Source: Pseudomonas sp. JUb42 (GTDB taxonomy: Bacteria; Pseudomonadota; Gammaproteobacteria; Pseudomonadales; Pseudomonadaceae). Taken from it: a DNA stretch of 64,000 nucleotides. Under the pieces are notes generated by a model. It searched no databases, had not been told where the DNA came from, and saw only the letters and a program-made list of their open reading frames with translations. A program made the translations under genes and the position numbers. This document shows positions 33,886 to 41,575 of the stretch, piece by piece. How positions within the stretch are numbered: position 1 is the first letter of the stretch; each line of letters begins with the position of its first letter. The stretch covers positions 1 to 64,000 of the forward strand of contig NZ_JANUFD010000011.1 of assembly GCF_024807945.1 (NCBI RefSeq). The letters run 5' to 3'.

Positions 33886-35163
33886 CTAGAGAATATTGGA
33901 ATAATCCGCTTCGATCCGATCCAGGCTCAGGTGGTTGAGGAAGTTGGAGAAACACATCCAGGCCGACAGGGCATTCATGTCGCGGAACTGGTCCGGCAGG
34001 TATTTGGGCGGCACCACCAAGCCTTCGTCCACCAGTTGGCGCAGGGTCCGCATGTCTTCCAGGGTGGTCTTGCCGCAGAACAGCAGCGGCACCTGCTCCA
34101 GCTTGCCTTTGCGCACGGCGAGCTGAATATAGTTGTAAACCATGATGAAACCCTTGAGGTAGGACAAGTCTTTGGTGAATGGCAGACCGTCCGGCACCGA
34201 CCCACGGAAAACCCGACTGGCATTACCGTAACTTTCCGGCATGCCGAAACCCTGCTCGCGGTAGAACTCGAAGACTTGCAGAAAGTCCGCGCCCTCCTCG
34301 GCCATATGAATGGCGCGGGTGCGGTTGGTCAGCTTGCGCAGGCGGCTGGGGTAGGAGGCAAAGCCGATGACTTCCATGAGAATCGCCAGCCCTTCCTGGG
34401 TCACCGTCGACGAAGGCGGGCCCTTGGCAAGGAAGGTGCAGATCGGCTGGTTCTGACCGTTGAGCGTAGTGCCCACATGGACCAGACCTTCATGGACTTC
34501 CAACGCGCGTACGTCGCGCTCGTTGAACATCGCATCGGAACGAATCTTGATGTAGTCCGCACCCGCCGCCGCATCGGCGACGATACCGTCGGACTCGAAC
34601 ACCCGAATGGTTTCCTCGGCCTCGCCGAACACCTTGTTCAGGCGGCTTTGCAGCATCGCCACGGCATCCTTGGCGGTGAGGGTCTTGGGTTCGTCCTTGA
34701 GATCGCCGCGCCCGGCAATATTGTTCAGATAGTCGGAGAGCATCATGCCTAGGTCGGCCAGGGTCGGATCACCGGCGTGGAAGGCATCGGATGCCGCGCC
34801 GTACAGCTCCTGGGAAATCAGGCCGAAATCCGCCGTGCCACGGGCTTCGAGCATGCGGATCACCATGCGGTATTCCTTGCACATGCGCCGCATGATCTGC
34901 CCCACCGGGCTGAACTGGCCAAGGCGCCGGGTGATATCGCGCTCGATATTCTGGAACTCCAGCTTCACCGCCGTCGAATCGAAGGCCAGCGGCCGGCCTT
35001 CGTAATAGGCCCGGTCCACCTTGGGCATGGCCTTGCCCTTGGCGGCAAGGAAGTCCTTGCGGATGCTGTCATCCCACTTCACCGCATCCAGTACCCGGAT
35101 CGGGGTCTGCGCCTGCACGATGCGGTCTGACAAGGCTCGAATAGTCTGTTGGTAATCGTCCAC
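33886..35163 (-). CDS. DUF1704 (QEGLA-motif) putative zinc metallopeptidase
   Basis: A 425-residue protein of the family annotated as flavohemoglobin expression-modulating QEGLA motif protein. It carries HEGLVH (His224, Glu225, His229) and, 28 residues later, TQEGLAILME (Glu257): an HExxxH...E arrangement fitting a zinc site. From memory, the eukaryotic members of the same family (MATCAP/KIAA0895) are tyrosine carboxypeptidases with this HExxxH site, so peptidase activity is a reasonable inference for the bacterial protein. The start is GTG at 35163 with GGAG upstream. Soluble, no signal peptide. The next gene upstream encodes a lipoprotein 32 bp away. Confidence 0.85.
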   Translation of the reverse strand: MDDYQQTIRALSDRIVQAQTPIRVLDAVKWDDSIRKDFLAAKGKAMPKVDRAYYEGRPLAFDSTAVKLEFQNIERDITRRLGQFSPVGQIMRRMCKEYRMVIRMLEARGTADFGLISQELYGAASDAFHAGDPTLADLGMMLSDYLNNIAGRGDLKDEPKTLTAKDAVAMLQSRLNKVFGEAEETIRVFESDGIVADAAAGADYIKIRSDAMFNERDVRALEVHEGLVHVGTTLNGQNQPICTFLAKGPPSSTVTQEGLAILMEVIGFASYPSRLRKLTNRTRAIHMAEEGADFLQVFEFYREQGFGMPESYGNASRVFRGSVPDGLPFTKDLSYLKGFIMVYNYIQLAVRKGKLEQVPLLFCGKTTLEDMRTLRQLVDEGLVVPPKYLPDQFRDMNALSAWMCFSNFLNHLSLDRIEADYSNIL

Positions 35164-35195
35164 CCGCTACTCCTTGGTTGGTCAGCTGTATCGCC

Positions 35196-35759
35196 CTACT
35201 TGGGCACGCGCTGGTAATGCGCGGCATCGAGGAAAACATCGGAATTGGCCGGGTCGTCGAGGTAGCCGAAAACCTGCTCCAGGGGGCTGTCGATCAACAA
35301 TACCTCACCCTTGTCGGTTTCCAGCTTCTGGCCGCTGAGAGCCTTCTGCTCGACCCATTGTTTGAAGCGCTGCGGATCGAGGCTGTAGACCACCAATTGG
35401 TCATTTTCGATCAGTTCGAAACCACCCATGATGAAATGTCCACCGTACTTGTCCGGCAGCTCGGTCGACAGATACCAGCGCCCGTGATGCTCGGCCACGG
35501 TCATGCTGTATTCGTCACGGTTCTTGCGGTCGCCCTTGCGGTAGCTGACGGCCCTGTAACGCCCTTCACCCACGCGGCTGATCTCCAGTTCCAGAGGCTC
35601 ACCCCAGGCATTTTTGCTGGCCCAGGTGCCGAGCAACGCTGAAGGGGCGATGTCATGGGCGGGGATGGTGCCGGTGAAGGTGACGAGGCAGCCGCTCAAT
35701 GTCAGAAGTATCAGGACCACCGCTACGCGCCATAGATTCTTGAGACACCCCGTAGCCAT
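35196..35759 (-). CDS. Lipoprotein of unknown function
   Basis: About 187 residues. The lipobox LTLSGC places the mature Cys about residue 23. The mature part is predicted beta-rich and charged (GTWASKNAWGEPLELEISRV, RYRAVSYRKGDRKNRDEYSM, FIMGGFELIENDQLVVYSLD), reminiscent of lipocalin-like or META-like barrels, but no family is recognised. ATG 35759 is chosen because it gives a proper signal peptide; no strong ribosome site is visible, and a REP palindrome lies only 22 bp upstream. Precedes the DUF1704 gene on the same strand. Confidence 0.75.
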   Translation of the reverse strand: MATGCLKNLWRVAVVLILLTLSGCLVTFTGTIPAHDIAPSALLGTWASKNAWGEPLELEISRVGEGRYRAVSYRKGDRKNRDEYSMTVAEHHGRWYLSTELPDKYGGHFIMGGFELIENDQLVVYSLDPQRFKQWVEQKALSGQKLETDKGEVLLIDSPLEQVFGYLDDPANSDVFLDAAHYQRVPK

Positions 35760-35781
35760 ATCAATCAATGGCATCAGTGGC

Positions 35782-35823
35782 ACCGGCTTTAGCCGGGAAG
35801 GCGCATTCCCGGCTAAAGCCGGT
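35782..35823. repeat. REP palindrome family A, 18-6-18
   Basis: ACCGGCTTTAGCCGGGAA at 35782-35799 and its exact complement at 35806-35823 around GGCGCA. It sits between the TetR gene stop (35876) and the lipoprotein start, very close to the latter, so it may shape that gene's leader. Confidence 0.85.
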
Positions 35824-35875
35824 CCCACAGTGTGTGCTGTGTGATGGTGCAGTGTCAGCGACACAGCGCAATCTC

Positions 35876-36595
35876 CTAGGCGGCAGTCCCCAAAACCAGA
35901 CGCATCTGGCGAGTGAGAATAGCGAGTATTTCAGCATCCGCTTCCGGCTGCGGGCCATGCAACAGGCCTTGATACTCCATCCGCCGGATAATCGCCGTCA
36001 ACACTTGCGCGTCCTGCGATGGTTGGGCAGAGCCAATCACCTGCAGAAACTGGCAGGTACCCTGCAACAGAATCTGCTGATGGGACGCGACCAGTTCGGC
36101 CAGTTTGGGGTTGATCAGCGCTTCGTGATGGAAGGCATGCTCGGCGATCAACTGATCACGACGAATCAATGACTGATGGCGAATATAGTCGTGGGCCATC
36201 ACGGCAATTTGATCGGCCAGAACGGCACGGGCACCGGCGCTGCCATCGCTGCGGGCGACCATTTCGCGCAGGATGACTTCGGTATTGCTCCACAGCCGGG
36301 CCATATAGGCCGCGCTGCGCTCGACGTAACGGGAGAAGGCGTCGGTGAGCAGCGCGTCGATGTCCTTGAAGTAATAAGTGGTCGCGGACAACGGTACATT
36401 GGCCTCGGCAGCGACGGCCCGGTGACGCACGGCACGCACGCCGTCACGAATGACGATGCGCATCGTGGCGTCGAGAATGTCCTGGCGACGTTGCTCGCTG
36501 CCTTGCCGACTGGCCTTGCGGCCCTGGTAACGGACGCTGTTGGCGACAGCGGTAGCGATACCGGCGGCGCCATTCTGAGCGATCGTGGGGGTCAC
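35876..36595 (-). CDS. TetR-family transcriptional regulator
   Basis: About 239 residues. After a tail of about 35 residues the HTH is visible (ILDATMRIVIRDGVRAVRHR, then VPLSATTYYFKDIDALLTDA), followed by a helical effector domain. Start is likely GTG at 36595, with AAAGGA about nine bases upstream; the longer frame from 36625 lacks a ribosome site. It is the gene beside lysS in PAO1 as well. Targets unknown; it may control the lipoprotein/DUF1704 genes downstream. Confidence 0.82.
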   Translation of the reverse strand: MTPTIAQNGAAGIATAVANSVRYQGRKASRQGSEQRRQDILDATMRIVIRDGVRAVRHRAVAAEANVPLSATTYYFKDIDALLTDAFSRYVERSAAYMARLWSNTEVILREMVARSDGSAGARAVLADQIAVMAHDYIRHQSLIRRDQLIAEHAFHHEALINPKLAELVASHQQILLQGTCQFLQVIGSAQPSQDAQVLTAIIRRMEYQGLLHGPQPEADAEILAILTRQMRLVLGTAA

Positions 36596-36691
36596 GACGG
36601 GGGTTCCTTTTTTTAAATCAAACACAGCTATCTGAATTGGAATGAGGCCACCTACGGATGACGCGGCGTTATAGGATTCATTCCTGCAGAC

Positions 36692-36721
36692 AAAAAAAAG
36701 CCGCCCTGCGCGGGCGGCTTT
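36692..36721 (-). terminator. Rho-independent terminator of lysS
   Basis: Stem AGCCGCCC with GGGCGGCT (36699-36706 with 36712-36719), five-base loop, and on the minus strand a following run of eight T (plus-strand A-run 36692-36699). Begins six bases past the lysS stop. Confidence 0.9.
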
Positions 36722-36727
36722 CTTGTC

Positions 36728-38230
36728 TTACGCCTGTGGCCGCATGTGCGGGAACAGGATGACGTCACGAATCGATGGCGAGTTGGTCAGCAGCATGACC
36801 AGGCGGTCGATACCGATGCCCTCGCCCGCCGTTGGCGGCATGCCGTATTCCAGGGCGCGAACGAAGTCGGCGTCGTAGTGCATGGCTTCGTCATCACCGG
36901 CGTCCTTGTCGGCCACCTGGGCCATGAAGCGCTCGGCCTGGTCTTCCGCGTCGTTCAGCTCGGAGTAGGCGTTGGCGATTTCACGGCCGCCGATGAACAG
37001 CTCGAAACGGTCGGTGACATTCGGGTTGTCATCGTTGCGACGGGCCAGCGGCGAGACTTCGAACGGGTACTGGGTAATGAAGTGCGGCTGTTCCAGCTTG
37101 TGCTCGACCAGCTCTTCGAAAATCATTACCTGCAATTTGCCCAGGCCTTCGAAGCCCAGCACCTTGGCGCCGGCTTTCTTGGCGATGGCACGGGCCTTGT
37201 CGATGTCGTTGAGGTCGTCGGCAGTCAGGTCCGGGTTGTACTTGAGGATCGAGTCGAACACCGACAGGCGCACGAACGGCTCGCCGAAATGGAACACCTT
37301 GTCGCCGTACGGGACGTCGGTGCTGCCAAGTACCAGCTGGGCCAGCTCGCGGAACAGTTCCTCGGTCAGGTCCATGTTGTCTTCGTAGTCCGCGTACGCC
37401 TGATAGAACTCAAGCATGGTGAACTCGGGGTTGTGGCGAGTCGAAACACCTTCGTTTCGGAAGTTGCGGTTGATCTCGAAGACCTTCTCGAAACCGCCGA
37501 CCACCAAGCGCTTGAGGTACAGCTCAGGCGCGATGCGCAGGAACATTTCCATGTCCAGGGCATTGTGGTGAGTCTCGAACGGCTTGGCCGCAGCGCCGCC
37601 AGGAATGGTCTGCAACATCGGCGTTTCCACTTCCAGGAAGTCACGCTTCATCAGGAAGCTGCGGATATGGGCGATGACTTGCGAACGCACGCGGAAGGTC
37701 TCGCGCACTTCTTCGTTGACGATCAGGTCGACGTAGCGCTGGCGATAGCGCTGTTCGGTGTCGGTCAGGCCGTGGTGCTTGTCCGGCAGCGGGCGCAGCG
37801 ACTTGGTCAGCAGGCGCACGCTGGTCATTTCGACGTACAGGTCGCCCTTGCCGGAACGGGCCAGGGTGCCTTCGGCGGCAATGATGTCGCCCAGGTCCCA
37901 GGTCTTGACCGCAGCCAGGGTTTCTTCGGACAGGGTTTTGCGATTGACGTAGACCTGGATGCGACCGGTCATGTCCTGAATCACCATGAACGAGCCACGG
38001 TTGAGCATGATGCGACCTGCAACCTTGACCGGGATCGCTGCCTCAGCCAGTTCTTCCTTGGTCTTGTCCACGTACTGCTTCTGCAGGTCATTGCAGTAGC
38101 TGTCGCGGCGGAAGTCGTTGGGGAAGGCCTGACCCTTGGTGCGCTCGGCAGCAAGCTTCTCCTTGCGCAGGGCGATCAGGGTATTTTCTTCCTGTTGCAG
38201 GGCTTGCGGGTCGAGTTGTTGGTCGCTCAT
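36728..38230 (-). CDS. lysS: Lysyl-tRNA synthetase, class II
   Basis: A 500-residue enzyme charging tRNA-Lys. N-terminal OB-fold anticodon-binding domain (about 60-170, VAGRIMLNRGSFMVIQDMTG), then the class II core with motif 1 (FLEVETPMLQTI), motif 2 (RNFRNEGVSTRHNPEFTMLE) and motif 3 (GEGIGIDRLVMLL). Directly downstream of prfB on the same strand with an 89-bp gap, the classic prfB-lysS pair. Confidence 0.97.
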   Translation of the reverse strand: MSDQQLDPQALQQEENTLIALRKEKLAAERTKGQAFPNDFRRDSYCNDLQKQYVDKTKEELAEAAIPVKVAGRIMLNRGSFMVIQDMTGRIQVYVNRKTLSEETLAAVKTWDLGDIIAAEGTLARSGKGDLYVEMTSVRLLTKSLRPLPDKHHGLTDTEQRYRQRYVDLIVNEEVRETFRVRSQVIAHIRSFLMKRDFLEVETPMLQTIPGGAAAKPFETHHNALDMEMFLRIAPELYLKRLVVGGFEKVFEINRNFRNEGVSTRHNPEFTMLEFYQAYADYEDNMDLTEELFRELAQLVLGSTDVPYGDKVFHFGEPFVRLSVFDSILKYNPDLTADDLNDIDKARAIAKKAGAKVLGFEGLGKLQVMIFEELVEHKLEQPHFITQYPFEVSPLARRNDDNPNVTDRFELFIGGREIANAYSELNDAEDQAERFMAQVADKDAGDDEAMHYDADFVRALEYGMPPTAGEGIGIDRLVMLLTNSPSIRDVILFPHMRPQA

Positions 38231-38319
38231 GTCTTTAGATTTTCCATCACAGGTTCGTTGCCCCCGGCAGTCGGCAGGGGATCGCGGGCTCGTCTTGCGA
38301 ACGGCCCGCCATGCAGTAT

Positions 38320-39415
38320 TTAAAGCCCTTGCTTGAGGCTGGCGATCAGGTATTCGTCGAGGTCGCCGTCGAGCACCTTGTCGCAGTCACTGCGTTCGAT
38401 GTTGGTACGCAGGTCCTTGATGCGCGAGGCATCAAGCACGTAGGAGCGGATCTGATGACCCCAGCCAATATCGGACTTGGTGTCTTCCAGTGCCTGGGAA
38501 GCGGCGTTGCGCTTCTGCACTTCCTGCTCATACAGACGCGCGCGCAACATCTTCATCGCGGTGTCTTTGTTAGCGTGCTGGGAACGTTCGTTCTGGCAGC
38601 TGACCACGGTGTTGGTCGGAACGTGGGTGATACGTACCGCCGAGTCAGTGGTGTTTACGTGCTGACCACCGGCACCGGAGGAGCGGTAGGTATCGATGCG
38701 CAGGTCCGACGGATTGATGTCGATTTCGATGTTGTCATCGATTTCCGGCGAAACGAACACGGCCGAGAACGAGGTGTGGCGACGATTGCCGGAGTCGAAC
38801 GGGCTCTTGCGTACCAGACGGTGCACGCCGATTTCAGTGCGTAGCCAGCCAAAGGCGTACTCACCCTTGATATGCACGGTGGCGCCCTTGATCCCGGCGA
38901 CTTCACCGGCGGACAGTTCCATGATGGTCGCATCGAAGCCGCGCTTGTCGGCCCAGCGCAGGTACATGCGCAGCAGGATGTTGGCCCAGTCCTGGGCTTC
39001 GGTGCCGCCGGAACCTGCCTGGATATCCAGGTAAGCGTTGTTGGGGTCCATGTCGCCACTGAACATGCGGCGGAACTCCAGCTTTTCCAGTGCCTCGCGC
39101 AGACGCTCGACTTCAGCCGCGACGTCATCGACGGCAGCCTGGTCTTCTTCTTCGGCGGACATCAGCAGCAGGTCCTTGGCATCGACCAGGCCGGTGGACA
39201 TTTCGTCCAGGGTCTCGACGATCTGCGCCAGCAAGGCACGCTCGCGGCCCAGGTTCTGTGCGTATTCGGGGTTGTTCCAGACGCTTGGATCTTCGAGCTC
39301 GCGGTTTACTTCGGTCAGACGATCATGTTTGTGATCGTAGTCAAAGATACCCCCGAATGGTTTCGGAGCGCTCGGACAGGTCCTTGATGCTGTTTAGGAT
39401 CGGGTTGATTTCCAT
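38320..39415 (-). CDS. prfB: Peptide chain release factor 2 (programmed +1 frameshift)
   Basis: 364 residues after a +1 shift. Translation starts at ATG 39415 (MEINPILNSIKDLSERSETI); codon 25 is an in-frame TGA (39343-39341), and the rest is read in the +1 frame from GACTACGATCAC. RF2 decodes UGA and UAA: the specificity tripeptide SPF is in RKSPFDSGNRRHTSF and the hydrolysis motif GGQ in SGAGGQHVNTTDSA. The frameshift gives the usual autoregulation: low RF2 favours the shift. It is upstream of lysS. Anyone treating only the downstream frame (38320-39234) as the gene would miss about 60 residues. Confidence 0.97.
39341..39354 (-). promoter_or_regulatory. prfB programmed frameshift site
   Basis: Minus strand reads GGGGG-TAT-CTT-TGA-C: a purine-rich internal Shine-Dalgarno-like run (39350-39354), the slippery CTT and the in-frame TGA followed by C, the canonical RF2 arrangement. 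Confidence 0.95.
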
Positions 39416-39511
39416 GGTGGGCAGCACTCGCAGGCGAAAATTACAAAGCCGACGAGTATACCCTACCGGGCTGATGCATGGCAGCCCGTCGGGACCAGAA
39501 GCCGGCCCCGA

Positions 39512-40519
39512 TTATTGGCCCACCGACACCCGGTTACGCCCGTTGTGCTTGGCTTGATACAGGCCCTTGTCGGCTTCCTGGATCAACTGGCGGCTGTTGC
39601 TGCCCACGCCCGGGGTCACGGTGGCCACGCCGATGCTCACGGTCAGGTGCGAGCCCGGTGCCGGTGCGATGTGCGGGATGTTCATGGCGGCCACAGTCTG
39701 GCGCAGCTTTTCCGCCAGCAGGCGAGCGCCGCCAGGGGTGGTACTGGGCAGCACCAGGGCGAACTCTTCGCCACCATAACGCGCTGGCAGGTCCGACGGA
39801 CGGGCGCAGCTGGCACGGATGGCCTTGGCCACCTGGCGCAGTGCTTCATCGCCTTCGAGATGGCCGAAGCTGTCGTTGTAGGCCTTGAAGAAGTCCACGT
39901 CGATCATCAGCAGCGACAGTTCGCTCTGCTCACGGGTGGCCCGGCGCCATTCCAGCTCCAGGTACTCATCGAAGTGGCGACGGTTGGACAGGCCGGTCAG
40001 GCCGTCGGAGTTCATCAGGCGTTGCAGCACCAGATTGGTGTCGAGCAACTGTTGCTGGCTGACCCGCAGCGCGCGGTACGCTTCGTCACGTTGCAGCAGG
40101 GTCATGTAGGAGCGCGAGTGATAGCGGATACGCGCGACCAGCTCGATATTGTCCGGCAGCTTGACCAGGTAATCGTTGGCGCCTGCAGCAAAGGCCGCAC
40201 TCTTGATCAGCGGATCTTCCTTGGTCGACAACACGATGATCGGGATATCCCGGGTGATCGGGTTGTTGCGGTATTCGCGCACCAGGGTCAGGCCGTCCAG
40301 ACCCGGCATCACCAGATCCTGAAGAATCACCGTGGGCTTGATCTCGATGGCCTGGGCAATGGCCTGATGCGGATCGGCGCAGAAGTGAAAGTCGATATTC
40401 TCTTCGTTGGCCAGCCCGCGGCGCACGGCTTCTCCGATCATGGCCTGGTCGTCGACCAGCAGCACCATGGCGGCGTTTTCATCCGTGGCCTTCAGTTCGT
40501 CCATTTGCAAGTCATGCAT
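39512..40519 (-). CDS. wspR: Diguanylate cyclase response regulator WspR
   Basis: 335 residues. N-terminal receiver domain with phospho-acceptor Asp70 in LQDLVMPGLDG, a helical linker, and a C-terminal GGDEF domain with the active-site GGEEF (near 249-253) and an inhibitory I-site RxxD (RPSD) five residues upstream. Phosphorylation by WspE promotes clustering and c-di-GMP synthesis, raising exopolysaccharide and biofilm formation. ATG 40519 with AGGAG upstream is chosen over an ATG-like start six codons earlier. Last gene of the wsp operon, 45 bp after wspF. Confidence 0.96.
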   Translation of the reverse strand: MHDLQMDELKATDENAAMVLLVDDQAMIGEAVRRGLANEENIDFHFCADPHQAIAQAIEIKPTVILQDLVMPGLDGLTLVREYRNNPITRDIPIIVLSTKEDPLIKSAAFAAGANDYLVKLPDNIELVARIRYHSRSYMTLLQRDEAYRALRVSQQQLLDTNLVLQRLMNSDGLTGLSNRRHFDEYLELEWRRATREQSELSLLMIDVDFFKAYNDSFGHLEGDEALRQVAKAIRASCARPSDLPARYGGEEFALVLPSTTPGGARLLAEKLRQTVAAMNIPHIAPAPGSHLTVSIGVATVTPGVGSNSRQLIQEADKGLYQAKHNGRNRVSVGQ

Positions 40520-40564
40520 GTGGGTGCTCCTGGTCACTGGCTGGCAGTGAATTCACCTGGAAAA

Positions 40565-41575
40565 TCATTGCGCAAATACCTCGGTCAAACGAGGTGCGAT
40601 TGTGGAAAGCGGGCGAATTTCGACCGCCGCGTCAATGGCGGCAGCGGCCTTGGGCATGCCATAGACCGCACTACTGTGTTGATCCTGAGCGATGGTCAGG
40701 AAACCTTGCTGACGCATCAACTTGAGGCCTTCAGCACCATCTCGCCCCATCCCGGTCAACAGGACACCCACGGCATCACCACTCCAATAGCGTGCCACAC
40801 TTTCGAAAAACACGTCGATTGAAGGGCGGTAGATTTCGTTTACCGGCTCTGCGGTGTAGGCCAGATTGCCGTTCTGCAACAGCCGAATATGGTGATTGGT
40901 CCCCGCCAGCAATACCGTTCCCGGCTGCGGCGGCTCACCCTCACGGGCCAGGCGCACGGGCAGTCCGGAAGCGCTGCTCAGCCACTCGGCCATGCCGGCG
41001 GCGAACACCTGATCCACATGTTGTACCAATACGATAGCCGCCGGAAAACTGACGGGTAGTGCCTTGAGAAGCAATTCCAGTGCCGCCGGGCCGCCAGCCG
41101 AAGAACCGATTGCCACCAGCCCCCGGCGCTTGACCGCCGAGCGTATCGGCGCGGCAACCATGGGCTCGCGGGTATGGCGCTTGCCGATCAGCCAGCCGAT
41201 GTTGAGAATCTTGCGCAGCAATGGCGCAGCGGCATCCTTGGGGTTGGCGCCGCCAATGGCCGGCGTGTCGACCACATCCAGCGCGCCATGGCCCATGGCT
41301 TCGAACACACGATGGGCATTCTGCTGGCGATCAACGGTCACTACCACGATCGCGCAAGGCGTTGCCGCCATGATCCGACGAGTTGCCTCGACACCGTCCA
41401 TGACCGGCATGATCAGATCCATCAGGATCAGGTCCGGCGTGTGCTCGGCACAACGGGCCACCGCGTCGGCACCGTTGGCCGCGACCCAGATCACTTCATG
41501 CTGCGGCTCGAAAGCGATGGCCCGGCGCAGGGCTTCAATTGCCATGGGCATATCGTTGACGATGGCAATCTTCAT
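40565..41575 (-). CDS. wspF: CheB-like methylesterase WspF
   Basis: 336 residues: receiver domain with Asp about 53 (LILMDLIMPVMDG), linker, and CheB catalytic domain with Ser (AIGSSAGGPAA, near 158), His (VQHVDQVF) and Asp (LTGMGRDGAEGLK, near 278). It demethylates WspA and dampens the pathway; loss of function in pseudomonads gives constitutive WspR activation and the wrinkly-spreader form. The frame here is intact. Start overlaps the wspE stop (ATGA). Confidence 0.95.
   Translation of the reverse strand: MKIAIVNDMPMAIEALRRAIAFEPQHEVIWVAANGADAVARCAEHTPDLILMDLIMPVMDGVEATRRIMAATPCAIVVVTVDRQQNAHRVFEAMGHGALDVVDTPAIGGANPKDAAAPLLRKILNIGWLIGKRHTREPMVAAPIRSAVKRRGLVAIGSSAGGPAALELLLKALPVSFPAAIVLVQHVDQVFAAGMAEWLSSASGLPVRLAREGEPPQPGTVLLAGTNHHIRLLQNGNLAYTAEPVNEIYRPSIDVFFESVARYWSGDAVGVLLTGMGRDGAEGLKLMRQQGFLTIAQDQHSSAVYGMPKAAAAIDAAVEIRPLSTIAPRLTEVFAQ

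Noticed and set aside
36746..38323. A 525-codon plus-strand open frame opposite lysS
   Set aside because: Antisense shadow of a certain tRNA synthetase gene.
38320..39234. Reading prfB as a truncated or frameshifted pseudogene
   Set aside because: The break is the programmed RF2 frameshift at 39341-39354; the rest, with SPF and GGQ motifs, is intact.
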